Shown here: positions 39,684 through 49,020 of the stretch, piece after piece
How the letters are laid out: the number at the start of each line of letters is the position of its first letter
How positions within the stretch are numbered: position 1 is the first letter of the stretch
Assembly: GCF_026153515.1 (NCBI RefSeq)
Contig: NZ_CP110644.1
Span: 5,335,501 to 5,399,500, forward strand
Length of the DNA stretch: 64,000 nucleotides
Reading direction: 5' to 3'
Source of the DNA: Pseudomonas sp. KU26590
Lineage (GTDB): Bacteria > Pseudomonadota > Gammaproteobacteria > Pseudomonadales > Pseudomonadaceae
Notes under the pieces: generated by a model
What the model saw: only the letters and a program-made list of their open reading frames with translations
Databases searched by the model: none
Told to the model about the DNA's origin: nothing
Position numbers and translations under genes: made by a program

Positions 39684-40382
39684 TCAGCGACACACCCGCC
39701 AGCGTCCCATGTCCAGATGAAAGTGGTTTCGGTGCGCGGCGTTGTAGTCCGGGCTCAGCACCGTGTTGAACTGCTGGCAGGCGCCATCCCTCACCCATCT
39801 CAGAAAACGCCCCTCGTCGCTGTCATCTTTCCAGTCCTTGAGCACCGAAATCCTGCGCCCGTCTGCCAGTCGAAAGCCGGCGATGTCCAGCGCGTTGGCA
39901 GTAGCGTGCTGGCTCAGGCGGCCTTCGCTGCGGTTGTAGATGTTGCGACAGGCGAAGCTGCCCAAGTGATCGACCTGCGTGACCTTTTGCCCGAACACCG
40001 CCTGGGCCGCCGGCTGCAACTGATGGATATCGAACAGCGCGTACGCCACGGCCAGGCGGCAACTGGACAGAAAACTGCTGCTCAGCGCGACGTCGCCACC
40101 CTGGATACGCAGCGTGTTGGTCAGCGGGCATTTGGCGTCGGCGGCGCTGTCGGCCTGGTGCGTGTAGCGCAGGGTCGAGGTTTGCAGCGCGGCCTCGCAC
40201 AACGCCGGATCGGCCTGCAATCGCCAGAGCTTGAAAGGCGTAATGAGGTTGGGCTCGTCCCGCACATTCAGTGGGGCCCACGGGTTCCAGCGCTCAGCGA
40301 CAGGCAACCAGCCACGCCAGATCGACACCGCGACCGCCGCGCTGATCAAAACCAGTAGAAGAAAGAAGGTCGAGCCGCGCAT
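39684..40382 (-). CDS. Extensin-like (D-Ala-D-Ala carboxypeptidase-related) protein
   Basis: A 232-aa protein with an amino-terminal membrane anchor (STFFLLLVLISAAVAVSIWR). The extensin_2 domain follows: LSSCRLAVAYALFDIHQLQP, FACRNIYNRSEGRLSQHATA, NALDIAGFRLADGRRISVL, and the terminal HRNHFHLDMGRWRVC. The SxHxxANALD and HFHLD sets look like the zinc ligands of LAS-type peptidases. Three cysteine pairs suggest a periplasmic, disulfide-bonded domain. It probably acts on peptidoglycan; substrate unproven. Confidence 0.88.
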   Translation of the reverse strand: MRGSTFFLLLVLISAAVAVSIWRGWLPVAERWNPWAPLNVRDEPNLITPFKLWRLQADPALCEAALQTSTLRYTHQADSAADAKCPLTNTLRIQGGDVALSSSFLSSCRLAVAYALFDIHQLQPAAQAVFGQKVTQVDHLGSFACRNIYNRSEGRLSQHATANALDIAGFRLADGRRISVLKDWKDDSDEGRFLRWVRDGACQQFNTVLSPDYNAAHRNHFHLDMGRWRVCR

Positions 40383-40430
40383 GCAGGAAGGTTCTCGTCT
40401 GACGTAGGGAAAATCTACCCTATGTCGACC

Positions 40431-41303
40431 TCAGAGCAGCCCGAGTTGCTCCACTTGCCGACCGCGATCCAGTTGCGGCAGATCGGGCAGCCCCGGCAAC
40501 AACGTCATCAGTTGATGGTGAAAACGACGGGCCAGCTGGGGCGAGGCGATGTTGTCAGGCGTGTGCAGAAATACCGAAGGCGTGCGCCCCTCTTCGATCC
40601 AGCCGGCCACCTTTTCCGCCCACTGCACGATGAAGCCTTCGTTGATCGCCTCATCCGGACCGCCGATGAAGCGCACCTGCGGAAAGGACGTCAGCGCCGC
40701 CGGACGCGGTGGCACTTTGGGCTTCTTCGATTGCGCATGAAGCACAGCTGGGTCAGTGGAGACGGAACTGAACAACGGCCGGGAATCGAGACAGATACGC
40801 TCCACGCCTCGGTCGAGCAACAGGCGGTTGAGTTGACGCTCGTCCTCGCCCTTGGTGAAAAACGCCATGTTGCGCACTTCCACCGCCAACGGCCGCCCTT
40901 CCAGGGCATCAATGAAAGCAGCCAGCTCATTCAGCCGATGGGGGCCGAAACTGGACGACAGCTGCAGCCACAGCGGTTGAAGTCTAGACCCCAGTGGCGC
41001 CAGCAGTTGCAGGAAATCCTCTACCGCGCCCAAGTGGTCGCGCAGGTCGCCGCCGTGGCTGATGTCACGGGGGATTTTGGCGCTGAAGCGGAAATGCTCA
41101 GGCAAGGCGTCCGCCCAGCGCTGAACGATCTCAGGCTTGGGACGGGCGTAAAACGTGGTGTTGCCCTCGACGGCGTTGAAGACCTGCGCGTACAACCCGA
41201 GTAAATCCAGGTCTGGGGCATCCGGCGGGTACAGCGACTCACGCCAGGCTTTTTCGCTCCAGGACGGGCAACCGATGTAGTAAGGCGGGTGGGCGAGGTT
41301 CAA
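40431..41303 (-). CDS. DUF72 family protein
   Basis: A 290-aa TIM-barrel-like DUF72 protein: YYIGCPSWSEKAWRESLYP at the amino end, then FNAVEGNTTFYARPKPEIVQ, FRFSAKIPRDISHGGDL, LWLQLSSSFGPHRLNELAAF, LAVEVRNMAFF and RFIGGPDEAINEGFI. The biochemical role of DUF72 (YecE-type) is unknown. I place the start at a TTG (41301-41303) because it overlaps the stop of the small upstream gene (TTGA) and leads straight into the conserved GCPSW region. The frame remains open 109 codons upstream but that stretch is out-of-frame DNA of the neighbouring gene. Confidence 0.85.
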   Translation of the reverse strand: MNLAHPPYYIGCPSWSEKAWRESLYPPDAPDLDLLGLYAQVFNAVEGNTTFYARPKPEIVQRWADALPEHFRFSAKIPRDISHGGDLRDHLGAVEDFLQLLAPLGSRLQPLWLQLSSSFGPHRLNELAAFIDALEGRPLAVEVRNMAFFTKGEDERQLNRLLLDRGVERICLDSRPLFSSVSTDPAVLHAQSKKPKVPPRPAALTSFPQVRFIGGPDEAINEGFIVQWAEKVAGWIEEGRTPSVFLHTPDNIASPQLARRFHHQLMTLLPGLPDLPQLDRGRQVEQLGLL

Positions 41304-41593
41304 ACGTGGAGGTCGAGCCCGGAGACTTCGAGGTCCCAGTCGACGAAGGTCGAGGTCATCAGATAGCTGCTGAGCGCGTGGGCGACTCGGGTGCTCATGG
41401 CACGGGGGAAGATGATGTCTTGCTGACGCGCGGGCACGTTTGCCGTGGTACCGGTCTGGCGCCGCGCCACTTGCGGATTCACTTCGATCTCGTCGTTCAC
41501 TTCCTCGAACGCGCCGTCTACCGTCGCAGAGTCCCTGCGTGGCTTGCGCTTGATCGGGTACGAACGTGGTGAGGGACCGGTGACTCGCATCAT
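41300..41593 (-). CDS. Conserved small hypothetical protein upstream of the DUF72 gene
   Basis: A 97-aa protein (SPRSYPIKRKPRRDSATVDG, then NDEIEVNPQVARRQTGT, then MSTRVAHALSSYLMTSTF, then VDWDLEVSGLDLHV). Basic amino half, hydrophobic carboxy half, no motif recognised. It is coupled to DUF72 by a four-base overlap, and a similar small gene next to DUF72 occurs in other pseudomonads from memory. The start at 41593 or the second ATG three bases later are both possible. Confidence 0.65.
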   Translation of the reverse strand: MMRVTGPSPRSYPIKRKPRRDSATVDGAFEEVNDEIEVNPQVARRQTGTTANVPARQQDIIFPRAMSTRVAHALSSYLMTSTFVDWDLEVSGLDLHV

Positions 41594-41790
41594 GCTTACT
41601 CGGCGTCTGATGGTGGCAATTTAATCTCACAGCAAGCCGTTAAGCAAACATGTGAACGATAACTAGACCACACTTATTGCCAATTGTTTAAAGCAGCCTG
41701 AATTTTATGCAGATTTATCGCTGAACGGTCATCAACAGTGTGACGTGGGTCGCAGATCAGGCGTAACTGGGCTTGGGGATACCCGCCATT

Positions 41791-41877
41791 CGTAGGAGCC
41801 GGATTGCTGGCGAACACAATTCAACCCGTCATTGCAGCAGTGCCGGATGACGTAGGTTCGCCAGCAAGCCGGCTCCT
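41791..41877. repeat. REPIN interrupted by the IS element
   Basis: The forward REP unit gtaggagccggattgctggc (from about 41792) and the inverted unit ggttcgccagcaagccggct followed by cct (to 41877) form a doublet. The inverted unit stops where acag would be expected, and acagattt resumes at 43316 after the IS. The rest of the gap 41594-41790 holds nothing I recognise. Confidence 0.8.
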
Positions 41878-41892
41878 ATGTATGGACTCGCC

Positions 41893-42130
41893 TCCACTGT
41901 CTACCCGCTTTTCAACACCGCCACCCGGTTGCATCTATGTATAAGGCCTGTTCGAGGAAGCCGCTCTGGGCTTCTGGCCAACATTGGTTGAGCTCGCGGT
42001 ATGCCTATTACAGTCAGGCCTCAAGGGCCAGTAGGAGCCAAGGCATCTATCCGCGACGGTCTTACCTGGGGTCAATGTTTTCTAGCAGGGGCAGGAGCGC
42101 TTTTGCGCCCCGGTGGCAGAACGCTTTGGA
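41893..42130 (-). ncRNA. Candidate bridge/seek RNA region of the IS element
   Basis: Noncoding DNA between the transposase stop and the subterminal repeat, where IS1111 elements encode their guide RNA. It contains gtaggagcc (42031-42039), an exact 9-nt match to the REP target in antisense, and a hairpin (ggggc..gcccc, near 42089-42112). It also holds ctatgtat (41935-41942), equal to the left element junction (41875-41882). Assignment is inference from position and matches. Confidence 0.45.
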
Positions 42131-43234
42131 TCAGTGACTCATCGCCGCCGCCTGCCTATTGGACGGCTCACGACGATAAGTCTGATCATTCTGTAAAAGC
42201 GACCAGATGATGCGCAGGTTGCGGTTCGCCAGCCGTACGGCGGCTTTTTTGCTTCCCAGACGGCTCAGCCACTGCAACAGCCGACGGTCATCCGGCTGCT
42301 CGGAGTCGTGCCGCAGCTGCCTCAACACTGCATGAGCACCCTGTATCGCCAGGCTGCGGATGTACCCATCACCACGCTTGGTCATTCGACCCAGGCGAAC
42401 CCGCTCTCCTGAGCTGTTTTGATCGGGCACCAGGCCGAAGTAGGCCGCAAACATGCGCGCGTCAGCGAATCGCTCAGGCCGGGTTTGCTTGGCTACTATC
42501 GCGGTGGCAATGATCGGCCCGACACCGCGTATGGTCATCAGCCGCACGGCGGTCTTGTCCCGTTTCGCAGCAACCTCCAGACGCCCGGTCAATACACTGA
42601 CTCGCTCGCCCAAATGGCGCCATTCGCCCAGCAACTCGTCGATCAGTTCGCGCAACATCTCCGGCAACGGCTGGGTAGCGTCTTCCAGTACCCGAGGTAC
42701 TTTCTGGCTGATCGCCACCTCGCCTTGCGCCATGGCGACGCCGTGCTCGAGCAGCAAACCGCGCATCTGGTTACCCACTGCTGTGCGCCGACGCACGTAA
42801 CCTTGGCGAATACGGTGCAATGCCTGCATGGCCAACTCCGCGGCACTTTTGATGGGCACTGCCGAAATTCTGCTGTCGCGGCCCGCGCGCAATATTGCGA
42901 GCGCATCGTTGCGATCATTCTTGGCGCCGCTGCGATGATCAGCGACGCGCCCGGCTGGAAGTATGCGTGCCAGATTGCCCTGATCTTGCAGCTGCCGCGC
43001 CCAGGCTTGAGCGCCCGGACCGGTTTCCATGAGAACGATAACGTGCGGTTCGAGCTTGCACAAAAATGCGTAGAAGGCTTCTCGTGACTTGATCCGCTCC
43101 TCATAGAGCACCTGGCCCAAGGCATCTTCACCAGCGATCTGAAAGACCCGCTTGGCAAGATCAATCGCCACGGTGGTGCATGCCGGGAGATCGGATGAAG
43201 ACAGAGACTGATTAACCGTCGTATGCTTTTTCAT
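42131..43234 (-). CDS. IS110 family (IS1111 type) transposase
   Basis: A 367-aa DEDD-type recombinase. The RuvC-like amino domain begins TTVAIDLAKRVFQIAGEDAL (first acidic residue in AIDLAK). VIVLMETGPGAQAWARQL carries the second, and GAKNDRNDALAILRAGRDS holds the paired aspartates. The Tnp20 carboxy domain has LMTIRGVGPIIATAIVAKQT, FAAYFGLVPDQNSSGERVR and GRMTKRGDGYIRSLAIQGAH, with the conserved serine probably in the IRSLAIQGA segment. It looks complete and so possibly active. The start codon at 43234 sits in one arm of a 12-bp inverted repeat with 43298-43309. Confidence 0.93.
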   Translation of the reverse strand: MKKHTTVNQSLSSSDLPACTTVAIDLAKRVFQIAGEDALGQVLYEERIKSREAFYAFLCKLEPHVIVLMETGPGAQAWARQLQDQGNLARILPAGRVADHRSGAKNDRNDALAILRAGRDSRISAVPIKSAAELAMQALHRIRQGYVRRRTAVGNQMRGLLLEHGVAMAQGEVAISQKVPRVLEDATQPLPEMLRELIDELLGEWRHLGERVSVLTGRLEVAAKRDKTAVRLMTIRGVGPIIATAIVAKQTRPERFADARMFAAYFGLVPDQNSSGERVRLGRMTKRGDGYIRSLAIQGAHAVLRQLRHDSEQPDDRRLLQWLSRLGSKKAAVRLANRNLRIIWSLLQNDQTYRREPSNRQAAAMSH

Positions 43235-43309
43235 GGACTCGCCCTCGCTGTCGTTGGCTGTTTAGACTGCCACCGTGGCGCATTGACGCCTCGGCCTGGG
43301 CGAGTCCAT
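43233..43309. repeat. 12-bp inverted repeat around the transposase start
   Basis: atggactcgccc (43233-43244) and gggcgagtccat (43298-43309) are perfect inverted copies. The outer copy is the element's subterminal repeat; the inner copy overlaps the transposase start codon, so transcripts entering from outside could fold and hide the start. Confidence 0.85.
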
Positions 43310-43351
43310 CCAATTACAGATTTGCGAAGTGGCGGAATATAGGGTCGATCC

Positions 43352-44026
43352 TCAGCGCGCTTTTGGCGTGGCAACTTTGTCGCGCAAGTAAACCGGTTGG
43401 GCGTCATCGGCGACGATGGCTTCGCCACGGTGCCAGGCGAACGTGCCGAGGGTCAGCAGGTCCAGCGCGTGAGGCAAGAGCGTAGCGTCCTGGGCGCTGA
43501 CATTTGCCGCAATGCGCTCGGCATAACCCCAGCCGGTGCCCGCACCGAACCAATCGCCCGTTGCAGCGCTCGGTAAAGCTGCCAGCTCCGGCGGCATGAC
43601 CGCCTCTTCGCCCGCCAGCCTCATCTCCCCCGCCACTTCGCGGTAGCAACCCCAATAGACTTCGTCCATGCGCGCGTCGATGGCAGCCGCGACCTGAGTG
43701 GCGCCCTGCTCACGAAAGGCCCGTTGCGCCAGCGCCGCGAGGTTGGAGACTGGCAGTACCGGGCGATCGAGACCGAACGCCAGCCCCTGCACCACACCAA
43801 TGGCGATGCGCACGCCGGTGAACGCGCCCGGCCCGCGCCCAAAGGCGATGGCATCCAGCGCCGACAGGCCGATGCCCGCCTCGGCCAGCAGGTCCTTGAT
43901 CATCGGCAGGAGTTTTTGCGCGTGCAGGCGCGGGATCACCTCGTAGTGAGTCAGCACTTTGCCGTCGTGCAGCAAAGCGACTGAGCAGGCTTCAGTGGCG
44001 GTGTCCAGGGCCAGCAAGGTGGTCAT
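43352..44026 (-). CDS. tsaB: tRNA threonylcarbamoyladenosine synthesis protein TsaB
   Basis: TsaB is the non-catalytic partner of TsaD in the complex that makes t6A37 in ANN-decoding tRNAs. The 224-aa protein has the ASKHA-fold amino part MTTLLALDTATEACSVALL, HYEVIPRLHAQKLLPMIKD, IAFGRGPGAFTGVRIAIGVV and the carboxy acidic tail of TsaB. The ATG at 44026 matches the family; METPMTTLL four codons earlier is possible. Its stop faces the right end of the IS element 36 nt away. It is downstream of adk and separated from it by a hairpin. Confidence 0.95.
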   Translation of the reverse strand: MTTLLALDTATEACSVALLHDGKVLTHYEVIPRLHAQKLLPMIKDLLAEAGIGLSALDAIAFGRGPGAFTGVRIAIGVVQGLAFGLDRPVLPVSNLAALAQRAFREQGATQVAAAIDARMDEVYWGCYREVAGEMRLAGEEAVMPPELAALPSAATGDWFGAGTGWGYAERIAANVSAQDATLLPHALDLLTLGTFAWHRGEAIVADDAQPVYLRDKVATPKAR

Positions 44027-44058
44027 CGGGGTTTCCATCGTTGTGCGAAAAAAGTGCC

Positions 44059-44066
44059 GCATTATA
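44059..44066 (-). promoter_or_regulatory. Candidate tsaB -10 element
   Basis: A perfect TATAAT on the minus strand at 44061-44066 lies about 35 nt before the tsaB start, immediately downstream of the adk hairpin. No convincing -35 is seen because the hairpin occupies that place. Confidence 0.4.
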
Positions 44067-44069
44067 AAC

Positions 44070-44097
44070 AACAACGACCCGCAAGCGGGCCGTTGTT
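44070..44097 (-). terminator. Terminator between adk and tsaB
   Basis: Arms aacaacg(a)cccgc (44070-44082) and gcggg(c)cgttgtt (44085-44097) form a 12-bp stem with one mismatch and a 2-nt gap, so the hairpin tip must open. It starts 20 nt after the adk stop and is followed by tgtttataat. Confidence 0.55.
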
Positions 44098-44116
44098 CAG
44101 TGCCTTGAGACGCGAA

Positions 44117-44857
<741 letters not shown>

Positions 44858-45000
44858 TCAAGATACACAGCCGATTCATGCCGCACAAGACGGCGAAAGT
44901 CGCAGTAACCCGCGAAAAACCAGTAGCTTGGCATCGATCCGCGCATGGGTCAGACCTCGTGCAGCCGAGTGACGCCGCACCGCTCACGACGCTCAAGGTT

Positions 45001-45034
45001 CGGCCGAATGAAAAGGGTCGTGTTCATTCGGCCG
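45001..45034 (-). terminator. Hairpin downstream of ppc
   Basis: A perfect 12-bp inverted repeat (cggccgaatgaa at 45001-45012, ttcattcggccg at 45023-45034) with a 10-nt loop begins 13 nt after the ppc stop. No clear U-tract follows. The rest of the 283-nt gap to adk (44765-45000) holds nothing I recognise. Confidence 0.5.
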
Positions 45035-45047
45035 GGTTGCCTGCCCG

Positions 45048-47684
45048 TCACCCGGTGTTGCGCAATCCGGCGGCGATACCTGCGACAGACACCAGCAGCG
45101 CCTGCACCAGCGGACTCTCCAGACTTGCGTCCTGCTGACGGGAGCGCGCCAGCAACTCCGCCTGCAATAAATGAAGAGGGTCGAGGTAGGTGTTGCGCAG
45201 GCTGATGAACTTCAGCGTTTCCGGGCTGTGGGCCAACAGCCGGGACTGGCCCGTCAGACCCAGCACCACGTCACACGCCTGCGACAATAGGCCGCGCAAA
45301 TGCGTCCCCAAATGCAACAGTTTTGGCTCCACCAGACGTTCGTCGTAGAGTTGGGCGATGTCGCTGTCAGCCTTGGCCAGCACCATTTCCAGCATGTCGA
45401 TGCGGGTGCGGAAGAACGGCCATTGCTCACGCATCTCAGCCAGCAGATCACCCTGACCGCGCTCCAGCGCCTTGCTCAATGCGTTTTCCCAGCCCAGCCA
45501 GGCGGGCAGCATGAGGCGCGTCTGGGTCCAGGCGAAAATCCACGGAATGGCGCGCAGGCTCTCGACCCCGCCTTCACGGCGCTTGGCCGGACGGCTGCCC
45601 AGTGGCAAGCGGCCCAGCTCCTGTTCCGGCGTGGCCTGACGGAAGTACTCGACAAACTCCGGGTCTTCCCGAACCACGGCACGGTAGGCTTTCACGCCAT
45701 CGGCCGCCAGCTCGTCCATCACCTGACGCCAGGCGGGTTGCGGCATGGGCGGCGGTTGCAACGTGGCTTCCAGCACTGCGGCCAGATACAGGTTGAGGTT
45801 CTGCTCGGCGATGTCCGGCAGGCCGAACTTGAAGCGGATCATCTCGCCCTGTTCGGTGGTACGGAAACGCCCCGCCACCGAGCCCGGCGGCTGGGACAGA
45901 ATCGCCGCGTGTGCAGGGCCGCCGCCACGACCGACCGTGCCGCCGCGACCGTGGAACAACAGCAACTCAACCTCTTGGGCGCGGCAGATCTCCACCAATT
46001 TTTCCTGCGCCCGGTACTGCGCCCAGGCCGCAGCGGTGGTGCCGGCGTCTTTGGCCGAATCCGAGTAGCCGATCATGACTTCCTGCGGACCTTCCAGGCT
46101 TCGACGGTAGGCAGGAATGCTCAACAGCTGCTCGATCACCGGGCCGGCGTTGTCCAGGTCGGCGAGGGTTTCGAACAACGGCACCACGCGCATGGGTCGC
46201 TGCAGTCCGGCTTCTTTCAATAACAGTTGAACGGCGAGTACATCGGAGGCGGCGCCGGCCATGGAAATCACGTAGGAGCCCAGCGATGCCGCCGGCGCAG
46301 CCGCTACCTCACGGCAGGTCGCCAGCACCTCGGCGGTGTCCGCTTCAGGGCTGAAATACGCGGGCAGCAGCGGGCGCTTGTTGTCCAGTTCACGCAGCAG
46401 GAAGTCGATGCGGGTCGGCTCATCCCACTCGTCATAGCGGCCGAGCCCGAGGTATTCAGTGATCTCGCTCATGGCCGAACTGTGCCGCGTGGAATCCTGG
46501 CGCACGTCGAGCTTCACCAGGAACAGGCCGAAGGTCACCGCGCGACGCAGACAGTCGAGCAACGGGCCATCGGCGATAACGCCCATGCCGCACTCATGCA
46601 GCGAGTCGAAACACAGTTGCAGCGGCTCAAGCAGCTCGCGGTTTTCGTGCAGCACGTCTTCTGGCGCGACCTGGGTAACGGTCAGTGATGCGTGGGCCCA
46701 GTTGCGCGTGGCCCGAAGCCGCTCACGCAGTTGTTTGAGGACACTGCGATAAGGCTCGGCGCTGTCACCCGCAGCTTCCATCAGCGCAGGGCTGGCTTGC
46801 TGCATCGACAGTTCGGCGGCCAGTTGATCGACGTCGCGCAGGTACAAGTCGGCGGCCATCCAGCGCGCCAGCAGCAGCACCTCGCGCGTGACGGCAGCGG
46901 TGACGTTGGGGTTGCCGTCGCGGTCGCCGCCCATCCAGGAAGCGAAGCGGATCGGCGCCGACTCCAGCGGCAGGTGCAGACCGGTCGCTGCATGCAGCGC
47001 CTGATCGGCCTTGCGCAGGTAGTTGGGAATCGCTTGCCACAGGGAATTTTCGATGACCGCAAACCCCCACTTCGCCTCATCGACAGGGGTGGGGCGAACG
47101 CGGCGGATTTCTTCGGTGTGCCACGCCTCGGCAATCAGTCGCTGCAAGCGCTCGGTGATCTGCTCACGCTCGTGGCGATTCAAGTCGCGATGATCGAGCG
47201 CGGCCAGTTGCGCAGCGATGGCGTCGTACTTCTGGATCAGCGTGCGCCGCGCGACTTCGGTCGGGTGCGCGGTCAGCACCAGTTCGATTTCCAGCGTGGT
47301 CAATTGCTCCGCCAGCGCCTCGGGTGTCTGCCCGGCCTGCTTCAGGCGCTCCAGCAGTTCAGGCAACACGCGGGATTCAAACGGCTGCGGCTTGCCATCA
47401 TCGCGACGATGGATCAGCTGATATTGCTCGGCGATGTTCGCCAGATTGAGGAATTGGTTGAACGCACGTGCCACTGGCAGCAATTCGTCTTCGCCCAGGC
47501 CTTCGAGACTGGAGCTCAGCTGCTCGGTGCCCTGGGTCGAGGCGTGGCGGTCAGCCTTCGCGCTTTTGCGGATGCGCTCGATCTTCTCGAGGAAATCAGC
47601 GCCGTGCTGATCACGAATGGTGTTGCCCAACAGCTCACCCAGCAGGTGAACGTTCTCGCGCAATCGTGCATCGATATCAGCCAT
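45048..47684 (-). CDS. ppc: Phosphoenolpyruvate carboxylase
   Basis: Ppc fixes bicarbonate onto PEP to refill oxaloacetate. The 878-aa protein shows [20 protein letters not shown] (catalytic histidine), [75 protein letters not shown] and the obligatory carboxy end GLRNTG. The start at 47684 ([11 protein letters not shown]) has ggagagg upstream; 27 open codons precede it. Length is normal. Confidence 0.98.
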   Translation of the reverse strand: MADIDARLRENVHLLGELLGNTIRDQHGADFLEKIERIRKSAKADRHASTQGTEQLSSSLEGLGEDELLPVARAFNQFLNLANIAEQYQLIHRRDDGKPQPFESRVLPELLERLKQAGQTPEALAEQLTTLEIELVLTAHPTEVARRTLIQKYDAIAAQLAALDHRDLNRHEREQITERLQRLIAEAWHTEEIRRVRPTPVDEAKWGFAVIENSLWQAIPNYLRKADQALHAATGLHLPLESAPIRFASWMGGDRDGNPNVTAAVTREVLLLARWMAADLYLRDVDQLAAELSMQQASPALMEAAGDSAEPYRSVLKQLRERLRATRNWAHASLTVTQVAPEDVLHENRELLEPLQLCFDSLHECGMGVIADGPLLDCLRRAVTFGLFLVKLDVRQDSTRHSSAMSEITEYLGLGRYDEWDEPTRIDFLLRELDNKRPLLPAYFSPEADTAEVLATCREVAAAPAASLGSYVISMAGAASDVLAVQLLLKEAGLQRPMRVVPLFETLADLDNAGPVIEQLLSIPAYRRSLEGPQEVMIGYSDSAKDAGTTAAAWAQYRAQEKLVEICRAQEVELLLFHGRGGTVGRGGGPAHAAILSQPPGSVAGRFRTTEQGEMIRFKFGLPDIAEQNLNLYLAAVLEATLQPPPMPQPAWRQVMDELAADGVKAYRAVVREDPEFVEYFRQATPEQELGRLPLGSRPAKRREGGVESLRAIPWIFAWTQTRLMLPAWLGWENALSKALERGQGDLLAEMREQWPFFRTRIDMLEMVLAKADSDIAQLYDERLVEPKLLHLGTHLRGLLSQACDVVLGLTGQSRLLAHSPETLKFISLRNTYLDPLHLLQAELLARSRQQDASLESPLVQALLVSVAGIAAGLRNTG

Positions 47685-47925
47685 CCAGCCCTCTCCTTCA
47701 GCCTTGTTGTTTTTACCGGCGAGCCCTTGCAGGGGTCCATTCGCTGCTGTCGAACGGAACGCCATGCTGGGTTTCGTTTCTATTGGTGCGTATAGAGCGA
47801 CAAATTGATGTCCCGACGCAACCCTCGACGTATGTTCACCGCCGGGGAAGCCAGTCTCACTCGCGCTTCAATGTGGCTCCGCCACGTCCAACGCCCGCCC
47901 TCGCGCGGCAACTGATGAGGTATGT

Positions 47926-48261
47926 ATGAAGATCCGAGAGCTCGCCGAACAGTGGGAACAGAACGCCAAAGGCCGTCTGACCGAGACCGCCTACGCCATT
48001 CATTTGGATGTTGAGGCCGCCGCGCGGCTTGCGGCGATTGCCGAGATGTACCCAAAGCGCACGCCCGAGGAGTTGCTGGGCGAACTGATCGGCGCCGCGC
48101 TGGAAGAATTGGAGGCAAGCTTTCCTTACGTGCGCGGTCAGCATGTGGTTGCCACCGATGAGGAAGGCAACCCGCTTTACGAAGACGTGGGCCCGACGCC
48201 CCGGTTTCTGGAGCTTTCCCGGCGCCATCTCCAGGAAATTTCCGATCGGGAAGCGCTGTGA
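47926..48261 (+). CDS. Conserved hypothetical protein (pilin-assembly-like annotation in relatives)
   Basis: A 111-aa soluble, acidic protein (MKIRELAEQWEQNAKGRLTE, then YAIHLDVEAAARLAAIAEMY, then RTPEELLGELIGAALEELEA, then PTPRFLELSRRHLQEI). It is mostly helical by composition. Residues 20-65 (IHLDVEAAARLAAIAEMYPKR) read like a ribbon-helix-helix-type dimer domain, but I cannot confirm this. Some relatives have been called pili-associated without evidence that I know of. It is divergent from ppc with a 241-nt gap. Confidence 0.8.
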   Translation: MKIRELAEQWEQNAKGRLTETAYAIHLDVEAAARLAAIAEMYPKRTPEELLGELIGAALEELEASFPYVRGQHVVATDEEGNPLYEDVGPTPRFLELSRRHLQEISDREAL

Positions 48262-48546
48262 CGATTGTCTCTGCGACGTCGTTTTTGCCCCTCAAAATTT
48301 TCCACAGGCACATCGGGCCGATGATCAGGCGCTGGAAAAAGCAGTCATTTTTCAAGCGCCATTTTTACAACACGTAACAAAAGCTGACCGGAAGTGTAGA
48401 AAAATGTCTGAACTATTCAAAAAATGCAGCGGTCCGAGCAATTAGCCATTCAGTAAAGCCATCAGATGACAGCGGAAGTGACGCAACACCATCCATCCGC
48501 GTGGGCCGTAGCTGAAATGGAACAACCAGTTTTCAGGAGTTAAGAA

Positions 48547-48972
48547 ATGGAGTTGACCACCATGAACACCAGCACTGCCAAACCAACGTTCAATCGCCTG
48601 CGCGGGCTGAAGATGGCTGCACTGGCACTGGGCACCAGCGTGCTTCTGGCTGGTTGCGCGGGCAATCCTCCAAGCGAGCAGTACGCCGTGACCCAGTCGG
48701 CCGTCAACGCCGCCGTCACCGCTGGCGCTACCGAGTACGCTGCCGTTGAAATGAAGTCCGCTCAGGACAAGTTCAAGCAAGCCGAGCTGGCGATGCAGGA
48801 CAAAAAGTACGACGAGGCTCGCAAATACGCCGAGCAAGCCGAATGGGATGCACGTGTAGCCGAGCGTAAGGCTCAGGCCGCGAAGGCACAGAAAGCGGTG
48901 CAGGATGCTCGTCAGGGCGTCAACGAATTGCGTGAAGAAGGCATGCGTCAGGTTCAGCCTGTCACACAGTAA
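48547..48972 (+). CDS. DUF4398 domain lipoprotein
   Basis: A 141-aa lipoprotein. A signal segment (GLKMAALALGTSVLLAGCAG) ends in the lipobox LAGC, with lipidation expected on that cysteine. A helical DUF4398 domain follows (EMKSAQDKFKQAELAMQDKK, then AEQAEWDARVAERKAQAAKA), alanine/lysine/glutamate-rich and coiled-coil-like. The ATG at 48547 has aggag 7 nt upstream; the ATG at 48562 is an alternative. It lies 48 nt before an OmpA-type lipoprotein gene that shares the same helical theme, so the two probably form an operon and work together at the outer membrane. Confidence 0.9.
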   Translation: MELTTMNTSTAKPTFNRLRGLKMAALALGTSVLLAGCAGNPPSEQYAVTQSAVNAAVTAGATEYAAVEMKSAQDKFKQAELAMQDKKYDEARKYAEQAEWDARVAERKAQAAKAQKAVQDARQGVNELREEGMRQVQPVTQ

Positions 48973-49020
48973 TTCTTCGCAGTTCAAGCATTGGCCATTG
49001 AGTTAAAGGACGAAAATATT

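Larger units (their letters stand above)
41878..43315 (-). mobile_element. IS110-family (IS1111-type) insertion sequence in a REP unit
   Basis: The element is about 1438 nt. It has subterminal inverted repeats atggactcgcc (41882-41892) and ggcgagtccat (43299-43309), a few nt inside both ends as IS1111 elements have. It carries one transposase gene (42131-43234) and a noncoding tail of about 240 nt after it. I set the outer ends by joining ggctcct (ends 41877) to acagattt (from 43316), which rebuilds a normal REP end; the exact bases may differ by one to three. No target duplication is visible, as expected for this family. Confidence 0.8.

Noticed and set aside
41937..42210. Two small plus-strand frames in the IS tail
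   Set aside because: They fall in the element's noncoding guide-RNA region, have no ribosome site and no likeness to proteins.
43232..43310. A second IS end or a solo terminal repeat at the transposase start
   Set aside because: The inner copy has no flanking target sequence, and the outer copy joins cleanly to the rebuilt REP, so the inner one is better explained as part of a regulatory hairpin.
44878..45205. Small plus-strand frames between adk and ppc
   Set aside because: They run across the ppc end and its hairpin; no ribosome site, composition typical of shadow frames.
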